64,000 bases of DNA from Diabrotica undecimpunctata. Lineage: Eukaryota > Arthropoda > Insecta > Coleoptera > Chrysomelidae. Numbering within the stretch: the stretch's first letter is position 1; each line of letters begins with the position of its first letter. The notes below the pieces were generated by a model. The model did no database searches. It was given only the letters and a program-made list of their open reading frames with translations, and was not told the origin of the DNA. The translations under genes were made by a program, and so were the position numbers. The stretch is from positions 148,332,429 through 148,396,428 of the forward strand of contig NC_092806.1 of the NCBI RefSeq assembly GCF_040954645.1. Direction: 5' to 3'. Positions 9,871-20,587 of this stretch are shown here, one piece after another.

Positions 9871-12800
9871 CTGGTCGAAGAGGTGTTGCCGACGTTGACT
9901 CGACCAACCTACGTCCTATTTTAGACTTTATTTTACATCATTCCGAAGGAGATGAACGTCCATATTTGAAAGTTAAAGTCTTAGGAAAGGAAATTTTGGG
10001 ATTATTGGATTCTGGTGCTTCAAAGACCATTGTAGGAAGAACTGGTTGGAAATTTTTACAAAACTTGGGTTTAGAGTTGGATACTTCGAAGAAGACCGTT
10101 TGTAGAGTGGCGAATGGTCAGATGTGTGAATCGTTGGGGGAATGTTTAGTACCTTTCATGGTTAGGGATCGCTTGCGTGTCTTGCCAGTATTAGTTATTT
10201 TGGACGTACCGCACATTCTGATTTTAGGATCTGATTTTTGGCGTGTTATGGGTATCGTTCCAGATTTGAGGCATAACGAATGGTATTTTTCGGACGCTCC
10301 AGCAATGGTAGGTTCAGTGGATCATCTCCGAGGTCAAACTATTTTGACCGATGCAGAGAAGTCGCAATTGGAGGAAGTTATTAATAGAAGTCGTGAACTA
10401 ATGGGCACTTCTCTTGGTTGTACTGATGTCACTGAGCATGTGATTGTTTGTAAATCTGCACCCATAAAACAACGTTACTATCCTGTATCCCCAGTAATCC
10501 AAAGCCATATTGATAAAGAGCTAGAAGATATGTTGGCGAAAGGAGTAGTGGAGCGATCGAATAGTGCTTGGTCGTCCCCGATTCTCTTGGTGAAAAAAAA
10601 GGTTCCAGAAGGTGAAGAACCAAAATGGAGGTTCTGCGTAGACTATCGAAAGCTTAATGCCGTAACAGAGAGGGATGGCTACCCATTACCGTACATCTCT
10701 AATATTTTAAATAAATTAAAGAACGCGCATTATCTTTCCACCATAGACATTAAGTCGGCGTATTGGCAGGTACCTGTTGCTAAGGCTTCCAGGCCTTATA
10801 CTGCTTTTACGGTTCCTGGTCGAGGTCTTTTTCAGTTTTGCAGAATGCCTTTTGGATTACATAATGCCCCGGCTACATGGCAGAGGTTGATAGATCGTGT
10901 CCTCGGTCCGGAGTTGGAACCCTATGTTTTTACTTACTTGGATGACGTGGTCATCGTGACAAAGTCTATTGAAGAACATGTAAGGATCTTAGAGGAAGTC
11001 TTTAGACGCTTGAGAGAAGCTAAGTTAACCGTTAGCTGGGATAAATGTCAATTTTGTAGACCGGAACTAAAGTATTTGGGTCATGTGGTTGATAGGAATG
11101 GACTACATGTTGATGGTGATAAGGTCAAGGCTATGCTACGTATCCCAACACCCACATCCGTCAAGGAAGTTCGTAGCATCATAGGCACATTTTCCTGGTA
11201 TCGAAGATTTATTCCTTCCTTTGCGACACTACTAGCTCCAATTACAGCGATATTGAAGAAAGGAAGAAAATTCAATTGGACCCCGAGTTGTGAAGAATCT
11301 TTTCAGAAAATAAAAGAATGTCTAGTTTCTGCTCCGATACTTAATTGTCCTGACTACAATTTGCCTTTTGTTGTCCAATGTGATGCCTCAGGATATGGAG
11401 TGGGCGCCGTGTTATTGCAGCCAGGCCCGGATGGTGACGAAGTAATTAGTTTCCTGAGCAGATCACTAACGCGTCAAGAAAGGAATTTTTCCACGACGGA
11501 ACGGGAATGTTTAGCTGTGTTATGGGCAGTCGAAAAACTGCGTCCTTATTTGGAGGGTGTTCCGTTTACGGTCGTGACTGATCACGCATCCCTCGTATGG
11601 CTTCAAAATTTGAAGGATCCTACTGGAAGATTAGCTCGATGGGCGGTAAGATTGCAACAATATGACTTTAAGATTGTGCATCGGAAAGGAAAAGAACATG
11701 TTGTCCCCGATTTGTTATCTCGGTCAGTTCCCGTGCTTGATATGGTTGAAGAGGTTGTACCGCTTCCTAGTGGTGATAGTTGGTATGATAAACTTTGTAG
11801 AAAAATCGAGTCTAATCCCTTGAAGTATCCTCAGTGGAGAATGTCTGGTGGCAAACTTTATAAATACATCCGTCCCAGTCATGGATTTTTGGTCGAGGAA
11901 GTGGACAATTGGAAGGAAGTCGTTCCTAAGGGTCAACGATTGGAAGTGCTGAAGTTGTGTCATGATAGTCCTTTAGCAGGTCATATGGGGATCCTGAAAA
12001 CTTATAAGCGTATTAACGAGAAGTATTTTTGGCCGAAACTGCGGAGTGATGTATCTCGTTACGTTGGACGTTGCTCACTGTGTGCCATGCATAAGGTGGA
12101 ACAAGGTAAGCCCAAAGGCTTTATGACTCCTCAACCTAAAGCTACTCAACCATGGGAGATAGTAGCAACCGATCTTATGGGACCTTTCCCAAGATCAACT
12201 CAAGGCTATAAGTTTATCTTAGTGGTAATGGATGTGTTTAGTAAATTTTCTTTGGTATTTCCGTTGCGATCCTCAAAAGCCGTGCATGTCGTTAAGAAAA
12301 TAGAAGAAGAAGTTTTTCTCGTATTTGGAGTTCCACGTCTGTTACTATGTGATAATGGTGTCCAGTATACTTCGGGTATTTTCAAGAAAATGATGGAAAC
12401 CTATGGTGTCTCAGTTCGTTATAATGCGTTGTATCATCCACAGTGCAATCCATCTGAACGCTATAACCGAACCCTTAAAACAATGATGGCAACTTATATA
12501 GCTGACAACCATAGGAAGTGGGATGAAAATTTGGCCAAACTAGCATGTGCTACGCGCACTGCATACCACGAGTCGACTGGTCAAGATCCCTACTTCATAA
12601 ATTTCGGTCGGAAGATGGTAGTGGATGGACGAGATTTTTCCCGAAAGGACAAACTCGGAGACCCGGAGGACGAAGTAGCTAAAATGGGATATAATCGATC
12701 GCGTGGACTCCAGGAATTATTTGTTGATGTTAGAAAACGTTTAGATAAAGCTTCGGCTAAGTGTGAGAAGACCTATAATCTACGGAGACGTCCAGAGGAA

Positions 12801-13025
12801 TTTCAGCCCCATCAGTCAGTATGGCGGAGAAATTTTGTGTTGTCAGATGCCGCTAAATATTTCACGAAAAAGTTAGCTCCTAGATGGATAGGACCCTACT
12901 TCGTGAAGAAGAAAGTTTCCCCCTGGACATATAGTTTAGAGGATGAAAATGGCAAGGATCAAGGTATTTGGAATATTAAGGATTTAAGGATTAGTAACCC
13001 GACTGGTGATCCCGATAGGATTTAG
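9843..13025 (+). CDS. pol: Pol polyprotein (protease, RT, RNase H, integrase)
   Basis: This frame is open from 9843, 28 bases before the gag stop, and lies in the -1 frame of gag, so it is probably made as a Gag-Pol fusion; the first recognisable motif does not need its own ATG. Protease: LLDSGASKTIVG (Asp near 10008). RT: YLDD at 10935-10946. RNase H: QCDASG near 11382, TERECLAVLWA and VTDHASL. Integrase: HHCC finger (HDSPLAGHMG and CSLCAMHK), catalytic Asp near 12171 (TDLMGPF), Asp near 12351 (CDNGVQY) and Glu at 12456 (NPSERYNR). A C-terminal segment with APRWIGPYFV follows. The frame is undamaged. Confidence 0.97.
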   Translation, partial: FGKRKEAHLTGRRGVADVDSTNLRPILDFILHHSEGDERPYLKVKVLGKEILGLLDSGASKTIVGRTGWKFLQNLGLELDTSKKTVCRVANGQMCESLGECLVPFMVRDRLRVLPVLVILDVPHILILGSDFWRVMGIVPDLRHNEWYFSDAPAMVGSVDHLRGQTILTDAEKSQLEEVINRSRELMGTSLGCTDVTEHVIVCKSAPIKQRYYPVSPVIQSHIDKELEDMLAKGVVERSNSAWSSPILLVKKKVPEGEEPKWRFCVDYRKLNAVTERDGYPLPYISNILNKLKNAHYLSTIDIKSAYWQVPVAKASRPYTAFTVPGRGLFQFCRMPFGLHNAPATWQRLIDRVLGPELEPYVFTYLDDVVIVTKSIEEHVRILEEVFRRLREAKLTVSWDKCQFCRPELKYLGHVVDRNGLHVDGDKVKAMLRIPTPTSVKEVRSIIGTFSWYRRFIPSFATLLAPITAILKKGRKFNWTPSCEESFQKIKECLVSAPILNCPDYNLPFVVQCDASGYGVGAVLLQPGPDGDEVISFLSRSLTRQERNFSTTERECLAVLWAVEKLRPYLEGVPFTVVTDHASLVWLQNLKDPTGRLARWAVRLQQYDFKIVHRKGKEHVVPDLLSRSVPVLDMVEEVVPLPSGDSWYDKLCRKIESNPLKYPQWRMSGGKLYKYIRPSHGFLVEEVDNWKEVVPKGQRLEVLKLCHDSPLAGHMGILKTYKRINEKYFWPKLRSDVSRYVGRCSLCAMHKVEQGKPKGFMTPQPKATQPWEIVATDLMGPFPRSTQGYKFILVVMDVFSKFSLVFPLRSSKAVHVVKKIEEEVFLVFGVPRLLLCDNGVQYTSGIFKKMMETYGVSVRYNALYHPQCNPSERYNRTLKTMMATYIADNHRKWDENLAKLACATRTAYHESTGQDPYFINFGRKMVVDGRDFSRKDKLGDPEDEVAKMGYNRSRGLQELFVDVRKRLDKASAKCEKTYNLRRRPEEFQPHQSVWRRNFVLSDAAKYFTKKLAPRWIGPYFVKKKVSPWTYSLEDENGKDQGIWNIKDLRISNPTGDPDRI
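9846..9906 (+). promoter_or_regulatory. Probable -1 ribosomal frameshift signal between gag and pol
   Basis: G GGA AAC at 9846-9852 is a canonical X XXY YYZ heptamer in the gag frame. Slipping back one base yields GGG AAA and enters pol. Downstream, CACCT (9864-9868) can pair with AGGTG (9881-9885), and TGGTCGA (9872-9878) with TCGACCA (9900-9906). The two stems interlock as an H-type pseudoknot. The spacer of 11 bases is longer than usual. Confidence 0.75.
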
Positions 13026-13948
13026 GTCGGAGTAGAACGGACTAGCAAAGTTTTGTCTAGTCTAAGTAAATTCTTCTGAAATTGGTTGTATTTATTTTTT
13101 TTTGTTGTGTCCGTGAAGGATGACTGAGTGTTGGCTATGATCGGTTCTTAGGATGTATTTGGATGGTCAACCGATTCGTTTTTTTTTGTGTTAGGTAGCC
13201 AATACGAAGTCGTAGGGTTGCGGTAGCCTTAATTTCTTTTGATTTATGGAATTGAATGTCACTTAGGTTTGGTCAGAAATATGTTGTCTTCGATGATATG
13301 GCGTTGGGATTTGTTTTGATGTTAGTAAGCCATTCTATTTAATTGGGATTTTTTCGAAGCCACATAATTATGTTTTGGTGAATCTTGTTGGATAATAGCT
13401 TAGTTTTGGATGATTCACTAAATTTCGTTGTATACGGATTTAAATTCTGAAAGACCTATCTCATTTTTATTTTAATGAACAATTGGAATTACACTACTGT
13501 TTCGGTAGATGTTTCTCGCAGTATCAGTAAGAGTCGAGTGGTGGAGAGTTTCTTATGGACTCATGTTATGCGAGGTATAGTGAAGTACTAGCGATGCCCC
13601 AGAGCTGGGAGGTCGCGAATAAGGGCAACATCCAGTAACCGACCAAATCAGTGTTGTCAGATTGACGTTGGAATTTGAAACTATTCTACTTGATCTCATA
13701 CGATGAGAGATGACTGTTGTGTGGAAGTGGAGTAAGTGTTGTAAGTAAGTTGTTGCTTTGTGCGTGTGGTTTGAGGTTGGTATGTCTTTCGTTGTCCAAG
13801 TACTTGCGCATGGTGAAGACGGTGTGGATGATGATTGTGTGGATTGTGTGGACTTCGCTCAGAGTTTAGGTAGTGTGTCGCTAGCGCGAGGGAAAATTTT
13901 CTTCGTCTAGTTTTTCCTCGTAAATTTTCCTCTGGGAAAGGGAGGTGT
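13026..13948 (+). other. 3' noncoding region of gypsy copy 1 with polypurine tract
   Basis: About 920 bases follow the pol stop without a convincing ORF, so no env gene. The purine run GGGAAAGGGAGG at 13934-13945, just before the 3' LTR, is the probable plus-strand primer. Confidence 0.75.
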
Positions 13949-15891
13949 TGTTACGTTCCAAATTTAAAGTAGAAAGTCCCACCTCTATTTTATCAAAATT
14001 TAAATAATTCAGGACGTGTAAGAGCGGTTGCCTATAATATATTATAAGCAAGGTGGCGAAAATAAAATTAGTAATTTTCAAATAGGGGTAATGTCTGGCA
14101 AATTGTGCTGAAGTTAAGGGAACACGTCCTCTTTTTTGTGAAGAAACTAATTTAGATCGTTCTTTCTAGAGTTATCTTGGAAGAATTGGGATCATAAAAT
14201 TGAAATTTTTGAATCTCGGTACTATTCGGTGACCTCCGTGTGTCAAGTTGTCAAGTGTTCGGAAAGACGACGGAAAGAAAGTGATTCCAGGTTTGAGAGT
14301 GTTACTGAAAGGTTGGGCTAGATTAAAAACGGCATTTTTGTTTTTTTTGCTTTTGCTGCTGTTCCATGTGGGATCTGGACTAGTCCGAACCGTGTGGATA
14401 TTCAAGGGGATTTGCTGCCTTCGTGGAAGGGTTTTTTTTGGAATATCCACAATTTCGCTAAAAAAAGCGGATCTACAGTACACGTGAATACCGGGAGTCG
14501 TATTTAGATCAAGAAATTAGCCTTAATCACGAGTCCAAATAGCCGGCTACGCTTCGGTCCAATTTGGGATATTTCAAACCCCTAATCTGGCTAAGAAGGG
14601 TGAGTGTTAGAACATTTCGTTTTTAATTAATTAAAAAGTTGTAGTTATTTTTTTATCCCATCTCTAAAAAGCTATTCACATTTTTATCAGTTTTCATACA
14701 TTCAAGTTCGGAGACAAGTTTTTTTTTGTATTGCTCCATTATCGCCAAAAGGCAGATAAACAAAGTGTTAAAATCAATATATTTATTTCCAAATAATTAT
14801 TTTAGACACAGATGGTAATTAATGTTTTCTTGCTTCAGGGTTGGTTGGTTTGTTTGTTTTTTTCTGCTTCTTCTTCTTCGTATTTTTCCGTCTGGCTGTA
14901 ATTTTTAACTTTTCAACATTGTCACACAAGTCTATGTACAGCGACAAGCGTATGGGATTTTGGATTGAAGACACGCTGAACTATAACTGGAATTCCACGC
15001 GGTGAAGTATATGAAAATTCGAGGTATGGATCGATAATTAATTTTCAACGGAAGATTTAAGCGCCGTCTAATTTGGTTTGCGGAATACAATAGTTTTTTT
15101 AAAGATTATTTGCTGTTAGTTTTTATTTTCATATTTACAAATACTTTACAGATTTTTTTTAAAGATAATTTGCGGTTTATTTTATTAATTCAATATTTAC
15201 ACATACCTATTTTAATTTTGTAAACTGCGTCTAAGGGGGGGTTATATATTTGAGATTTATTTTTTTTATATTATTTTCTGCGCACGCACTTGAGCTCACG
15301 TGGTGTCCTATTTGCGTTAATTATTTTTTTTGGTTGGTATTGAACCGCACACCCCTTAGCGTCCGGTACTTTTGATACGTCTTACCTTTCATTTTGTTCT
15401 GTTAAATAGAAATAACTTATGAATTTTTGTTAGGCAAGTAGAAGCCGCATTTTTATATTATTTTTTTATTAAGCCTATGGTAAAGTTAAATAATATTGTA
15501 ATATGTAGTATGTATGTATTTATTTTCAACTATTTTGGGAATCTATTTATTAAAATTGACTAAATTCTAATCTGACAATTTCATTTATTTTTTTTTTATT
15601 TATTCAGGTTGTATACTGTTACTTAGTATTTTAGTAGTAAACCTATTGGTAAGTTGGTGGTTTATTGAATAGTAACGTAGGGAAGGCTGTGGGCCAATTT
15701 ACCTGGCGCCCCTGATATAACTTCGGATTTTTTTTGTTTTGTGGACCGCACGACCATCTCCACTGTTTTGTCTAGCCGCGAGCCATTCCCAGACTGTCAC
15801 CGTATAGTACTTTTCTTTCCGGGTGTACGTCTGATTTATATTTGGTACATTTTATAATTTTTTTTATATAGATTCGGTTTTGTACGCCACA
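13949..15891 (+). repeat. 3' LTR of gypsy copy 1
   Basis: It has the same length and, as far as read, the same sequence as 5882-7824. The target duplication AAGC follows at 15892. Confidence 0.95.
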
Positions 15892-16430
15892 AAGCAGTAT
15901 ATGGAATATTTTTTTCTCGAAGCCATTCCTGCATAACACCCTTCTTCGATGAGGATGTTGCACATTTATCTTCCTGTGTACTATGGTATGGTTCATTATC
16001 CAACAATATTACACTATTTGAAGGTAGGTTACTTAAAAGTTGTTCTTTCAACTATTTTTTAAAATTTGTAAAGTTCATGTTATCATGATAGTCTCCAGAT
16101 TTTGACGTCGAGTTCTACCTCAAATAATATCCAGGAACACCATTTTCATTTTCTGTGTCAACAATAATTAAACGTTTCCCTTTTGATACTGGTTTTCTAA
16201 GTCCATTATAACTGTTGTCACACCAATTGTTTTTGGTCTCGTCAGTTAACACTATAAATTTATTTGCTTCTCTAGCTTCCTTAACGTTCCTTAGCTAATG
16301 CAGCCTTAAATGTCTAAATTTATGTTTTTCTATCAACATTTTTCTATTGGTGAAAACCAAGTTTATGAAATTTCCTTCTCATACTTTCTCTATTTCCTGC
16401 ATAATTCAATTTGCTTATACGTTTCTGATG
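15892..16430 (-). pseudogene. Central part of the split Tc1/mariner-type transposase
   Basis: Minus-strand reading with frameshifts gives RRKFHKLGFH, then KFIVLTDETKNNWCDN (first catalytic Asp region), KGKRLIIVDTENENGVPGYY, GDYHDNMNFTNF, and from 16051 an open stretch with NSVILLDNEPYHST, the second catalytic Asp, ending at KNIPYTA exactly where the gypsy element is inserted (AAGC duplication at 15892-15895 and 5878-5881). The RTE-like copy abuts it at about 16436. Confidence 0.8.
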
Positions 16431-16435
16431 AATTT

Positions 16436-18590
16436 TCTTCATTGTGGGAACTTGTTGATCTTCTTCCTTTGCCCTATCCGTTTCGGACGTTGGCTATTAA
16501 CAAGGCTATTTTTGACTTTGTTTATGGCACCTCTGAACAGTTCGGTCGATGTTAGTCCGAACCATTGTCGCAGGTTATGCATCCATGAGTGTCGTCTTCT
16601 TCCCGGTCCTCTCCTACTGTCGATTCTTCCTTGGACTATTAACTGTAGCAGCCGGTACTTAGTATGCCTCATGACATGTCCGAAGTACTCAAGCTTCCGT
16701 TTTTTTACGGTGAAGATTATTTCTTTGCTTTTGCCCATTCTTTGCATTACTTCCACGTTAGTGATGTGGTCTGTCCAGGATATCCAAAGAATACGGCGAT
16801 ATATCCACAGCTCAAAGGATTCTACTTTCTTCAGGGTGGCTTCCGTTGTGGTCCATGCCTCTGCTCCATAGAACAAGACCGGGAAGACATAACACTTGAC
16901 CAGTCTTAATTTTAGTTCCATTGAGATTTTGCTTGTGAACCACTTTTTGATATTGTTGAACGCGTTTCGCGCTTTTTCAATTCGTGATCTTATTTCTGTT
17001 GACTGGTCCCATTTTGTGTTGACTGTGGTTCCAAGGTATGTGTATGTCTCCACTTGTTCTATTTTTTGGTTGTTTAATGTCAGTTGCATCGGAAGTTGTT
17101 GTGTTCTGCTGATGAGCATGCATTTAGTTTTGGTTGTATTGAGTTCTAAACCATATTCTTGACTTGCTGTGTGTATGCTTTGTATGAGTCTTTAAAGCTC
17201 GTTGCAGTCATTTGCGATAATAACTGTATCGTCAGCATATCTAATATTATTGATTACCTCTCCGTTTACTTTGATACCCTCCGAAACTTCTCCCAGTGCT
17301 TCTCTGAAGATTTGTTCAGAGTATATATTGAACAGGAGCGGCGAGAGGACGCATCCCTGTCGTACACCCTTTTTAATATCTATCTTCCCACTGTGTAAGT
17401 TGCCCATCTTTATCTCAGCACTTTGGTTCCAATAGAGACTGGTTATTATGCGCAGATCCTTGCCATCAATATGCATCTTCTTGAGAATTTCCATGAGTTT
17501 ATCATGTTTGACCTTGTCAAACGCCTTGGAGAAGTCGATGAAGCCCAAGTGGACGTCCTTACTCCGATATATTTGCTTCGCATTTGTTATATATTCTATT
17601 GTGTATGATTTTGGTGAAAACTTTGGTAATCTGATTTATCAAGCTTATTAAGCGGTGTTGATCACAGTGTTTTGCACTTGGTGTTTTAGGTATGGCTACA
17701 AAGGTCGATCGCAGCCATTCCTCCGGAATCTCCCCTTTGTCGTAAAAGGTGTTAAAAAGGCCTGTCAGAAAATCGAGGAAGTGGTCATCCGTTTTGCATA
17801 GGAGTTTTATGATCTCGCCCTGTATGTTATCGGGACCTGGTGTTTTTTCGTTTTTTAGCGATGAAACGGCTTTTTCGACTTCAGACCTTAGTATTTCAGG
17901 TCCAGTCATGTCGTCATCTTGGTCCACTGTCGCTCTGCATTTATCGTTAAAAAGTCGTTCTACGTAATCTTTCCATGTGTCAATGAGCTTTAAGTCGTCT
18001 GATATAAGGTTACCGTCTGCGTCTATTAGTGTCGGGTGGGGATTATTGGTTTTATTTTTAGTTTTTAATTCTTTGATCTTTTTGTGCATGTTGTGGTAGT
18101 CATATCTTCTGTCGCACTCTTCGATTTCATCGCATTTCTCCTTCAGCCAGCGTTCCTTCGCTTCCTTTATCTTTGTTTTTATATTGTGACTTGTTTCTTG
18201 ATACTTTACTTGATTTTTGCATTTGTGTTATCTCCTTTCTTCCATCATATTAAGGATTTCATCCGTCATCCATTCTTTCTTCTTTACGCGCTCCTGTAAC
18301 AGAAGTGTCTTGTTTGTCATTTCAACAGCTCTTTTTATTTCTTCCCATTTAGCAACTGCGTCTTGTGCGGGTTCATTCAAGTTTCCAATGTTTCTTCTTA
18401 AGGATTCCTGTACTTGTTGTTTAATGTTGGGATCCTTTAATTTCCTAATGTTTATCTTGGTTTTGTTAAGCTTCCCTTCTATACGTTTTAGTTTGATTCC
18501 CAGTTTACCTACCACTGGGTTGTGATCCGATTGAGCGTCAGCCCCGGGATAGGTTTTCACTGATGTGATTGAGTTTGTTGATCACTAAGA
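16436..18590 (-). mobile_element. 5'-truncated RTE-like non-LTR retrotransposon, degenerate
   Basis: The minus strand carries pieces of one ORF in three frames. They are the end of the endonuclease (TYPGADAQSDHNPVVG, about 18550), an RT N-terminal part (17559-18089, with EKTPGPDNIQGEI), an RT core (17192-17548, DFSKAFD, VRQGCVLSPLLFN, RYADDTVI) and the C-terminal region (16439-17119, TYLGTTVN, YGAEAWT, GHVMRHTKYRLLQ, ending KINKFPQ). Most of the endonuclease is missing. The word TTCATC occurs at both edges and may be a short target duplication. It sits inside the split Tc1/mariner-type transposase. Confidence 0.85.
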
Positions 18591-18599
18591 TGAAAATTA

Positions 18600-19055
18600 T
18601 ATATCTATCTACGTAAGATACGTTGATCACATGCATATCGCTGTATTTTTGAGGACTTTTTTGTCGTTTCATAGGTGTGACGAATTCAAGGGTTTCTCCA
18701 TTTTCAACCTTACGTCCCTCTTAAGCGAGTTTTTGATGCTGGATAAACTGACACCTATAAACATTTAATATTATATAAACTTTTTTCCCTTATTTGATTA
18801 TTTCATATCGTTGCATAACAATCCCTCTTTTTATTATTGATTAACAACAAAAATTTGTAATCTAAATTTGCAAAATAATAATATATTTTTTATAATCTAA
18901 ATATACCAATTTACCTGTTAAAGTAGCTACTCTTTCTTGTACTTTGGATAACTTAATAAAAAGTGCGTTTCTTGTGATTCATGTTGCGTAAATTTTAAAA
19001 CAGAGTATTTGATTTCACGAGCTTGTGCACTCAGAATCCGATTTTCACGACACAT
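18600..19055 (-). pseudogene. N-terminal exons of the split Tc1/mariner-type transposase
   Basis: The chosen start is the ATG at 19055 (MCRENRILSAQAREIKYSVL), which resembles the usual N-terminus of this transposase group. One frameshift follows, then KLSKVQERVATLTG up to 18915. The junction TTAACAG/GTAAAT and, 160 bp further, TTTATAG/GTGTCAG give a phase-1 splice that rebuilds TLTGVSLSSIK, the end of an HTH domain. The next exon continues to about 18600 with basic residues (TPMKRQKSPQKYSDMH), the linker usually following the HTH. The RTE-like element then interrupts it. Confidence 0.7.
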
Positions 19056-19329
19056 ACGTTATTTGTTTTAATAAAAACATATTTTACCTCTTTTTTATAC
19101 GAAAACTCTAGAAACAACTATTTTACGAATTACGAAGTTATCTGGCAACGTTGCAAACCGACTAAAATTGATATCCAATGCTAACTAAATGGATGTTAAC
19201 GCTTCGCTCAATTTCAAACACTTAAAGAGTCATTTCTCGATATATCAGATAAAGTGACCTTAAAGGTTGGAGTTATTTGTATCCATCTAGACCATCAACA
19301 ATTCCCAAACCTTTTTTTTTAATTTTTTT
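19056..19329. other. No gene; 5' flank of the split transposase
   Basis: AT-rich sequence with no coding signal. The outer end of the transposon should lie here, but I found no clear terminal repeat. Confidence 0.3.
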
Positions 19330-19690
19330 TGGGGCGCCCTCGTTTACTATATGTACCAGCAATACCATAATTTTCTTCGTCAACCATTTCCATATACTCC
19401 TGAATATATGTATATATTACTCCTAATTGCTTCCATCTTTCTCTATATTACGCCAATATAATGCATTGTTTGCCTGCCACTGCTTTTATGTCATCTACCC
19501 ATCTCTTTTCACGCTTTTTGTCGTCCTTCTTGGCATTCTAGGATTTTCGGTGTGCTTCTGTTATCCTTATATCTGATTATATGACCAACTCAGGGCCATT
19601 TCATTTTTTTTTCATGATATCCCTAAAGTTTACGGTCTTCAAGCTGTATGTACAAACTGGTAGTATGCATGTCGTATTATACACCTTTTT
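19330..19690 (-). pseudogene. 3' end of a non-LTR retrotransposon, relic
   Basis: Minus-strand reading, with stops and shifts, gives KSVKRDG, MHYIG-like residues, RWKQLGVIYTYIQEYMEMVDE and GTYSKRGRPKKN. This is the C-terminal tail typical of RTE-like elements (the usual pattern is VAGKQW, RWKQLGEAY, QEWT). Only about 300 bases survive. Confidence 0.5.
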
Positions 19691-20408
19691 CTTTTTATTT
19701 TTAAGTTTATAAGAGTGGAGGTCAAACAGATAGAAAAAGAAGAAGATATATTTTATCTACGTTTTTAGTTGGCAATAAGTTAACTCCATATAGAGTAGTT
19801 TGTTTTGCTCTCTGTACATTTATACGTTTAATTTTAATTTTATTTTATTATCAAACTTTAATGCTTTTATGATAGTATTAGTAATATCGTTCTGACAAAT
19901 TAACTGAAACATAATTTTAAATTAACATATGAATATTCTCATGGCAATATCGACTTCTGTTCCATTATACTGGAATTTGAAACGCTGCTTCAATTTCGAC
20001 CGTCAAATCCCTCAATTCACAAATTAAACTGTCACTTTAATAACATATTTTAAAAAGGAATTACTCATTTAATGATATTAATTAAAATTTACTTAATTTC
20101 AAGTGCAGATATCTCAGTTAACGTCCCTATAACAATGGTCTCTTGAAAGAAGAGCTTTCGCATCCTAATTCCAAATTAAAGCTTGGCGAAGTTCACGCTT
20201 TCTGGAGAGTGCAGTAAGAACAAAAGTTTCCCTTTTCTCCGTTGCCCATGCCAGCGGCACCGTTCATTGAAAACTAGTTTTCTAAAGAAAGACAGTATCA
20301 GGAAACAATCGTTCAACTCTTGCTTTGCAAGTTTTGATACGAAAATCTTCCAGTATAGTCCAGGTACTCCGTTTAAGTTTTAATTATGTTATTTTGTAGG
20401 TATTTTAA

Positions 20409-20409
<1 letters not shown>
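19691..20409. other. AT-rich stretch, nothing recognised
   Basis: I see no credible ORF or RNA gene. The largest open frame (about 20183-20383) has no recognisable motif. Confidence 0.4.
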
Positions 20410-20472
<63 letters not shown>

Positions 20473-20477
20473 TATAC

Positions 20478-20546
<69 letters not shown>
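20410..20546. repeat. (TA)n microsatellite
   Basis: Nearly pure TA with a few ATAC interruptions. It lies 40 bases from the left inverted repeat of the Penelope-like element. Confidence 0.95.
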
Positions 20547-20548
<2 letters not shown>

Positions 20549-20587
20549 AATAAGAAAAAAGAAGTACTTGTGACTCGTTTGGAACAA

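Larger units (their letters stand above)
5882..15891 (+). mobile_element. Complete Ty3/gypsy LTR retrotransposon, copy 1
   Basis: The 10,010-bp element has two 1943-bp LTRs (5882-7824 and 13949-15891), a primer binding site, gag, pol and a polypurine tract. It is flanked by the 4-bp duplication AAGC (5878-5881 and 15892-15895). The LTRs keep a constant offset of 8067 bases and I saw no difference between them, so the insertion is very recent. Pol order is protease, RT, RNase H, integrase, as in Ty3/gypsy. No env-like ORF follows pol. It interrupts a Tc1/mariner-type transposase. A second copy lies inverted at 58314-64000. Confidence 0.97.
351..19055 (-). pseudogene. Tc1/mariner-superfamily (IS630-like) transposase, split into five blocks by four insertions
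   Basis: One transposase gene can be followed through the whole left third of the window on the minus strand: N-terminal exon 18915-19055, a GT-AG intron 18755-18914, further coding about 18600-18754, central part about 15892-16430, catalytic C-terminal part 5690-5877, then 3876-3959 and finally 351-451. Read in order these give an HTH segment (ERVATLTG joined across the intron to VSLSSIKNSL), a GDYHDNMN motif, LLDNEPYH with a catalytic Asp, YHPDLNPIELVW with the last acidic residue, and an acidic tail (VDEDSHSEDF). Several frameshifts and a TGA show it is dead. The intervening DNA is four independent elements listed separately. Family by motif is well supported; the subfamily is not assigned. 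Confidence 0.85.

Noticed and set aside
10429..11963. Minus-strand frames within gypsy pol, mirrored at 62239-63773
   Set aside because: Antisense shadows of pol that recur with the element.
13026..13948. An env-like gene after pol
   Set aside because: No open frame of suitable length, signal peptide or membrane segment in either copy.
16310..18525. Plus-strand frames across the RTE-like copy
   Set aside because: The minus strand carries clear RT motifs; the plus frames are shadows.
70..19160. GGCAACG-type similarity between about 73-88 and 19141-19156 as terminal repeats of the split transposase element
   Set aside because: Only about 13 of 18 bases match and no target duplication is visible.
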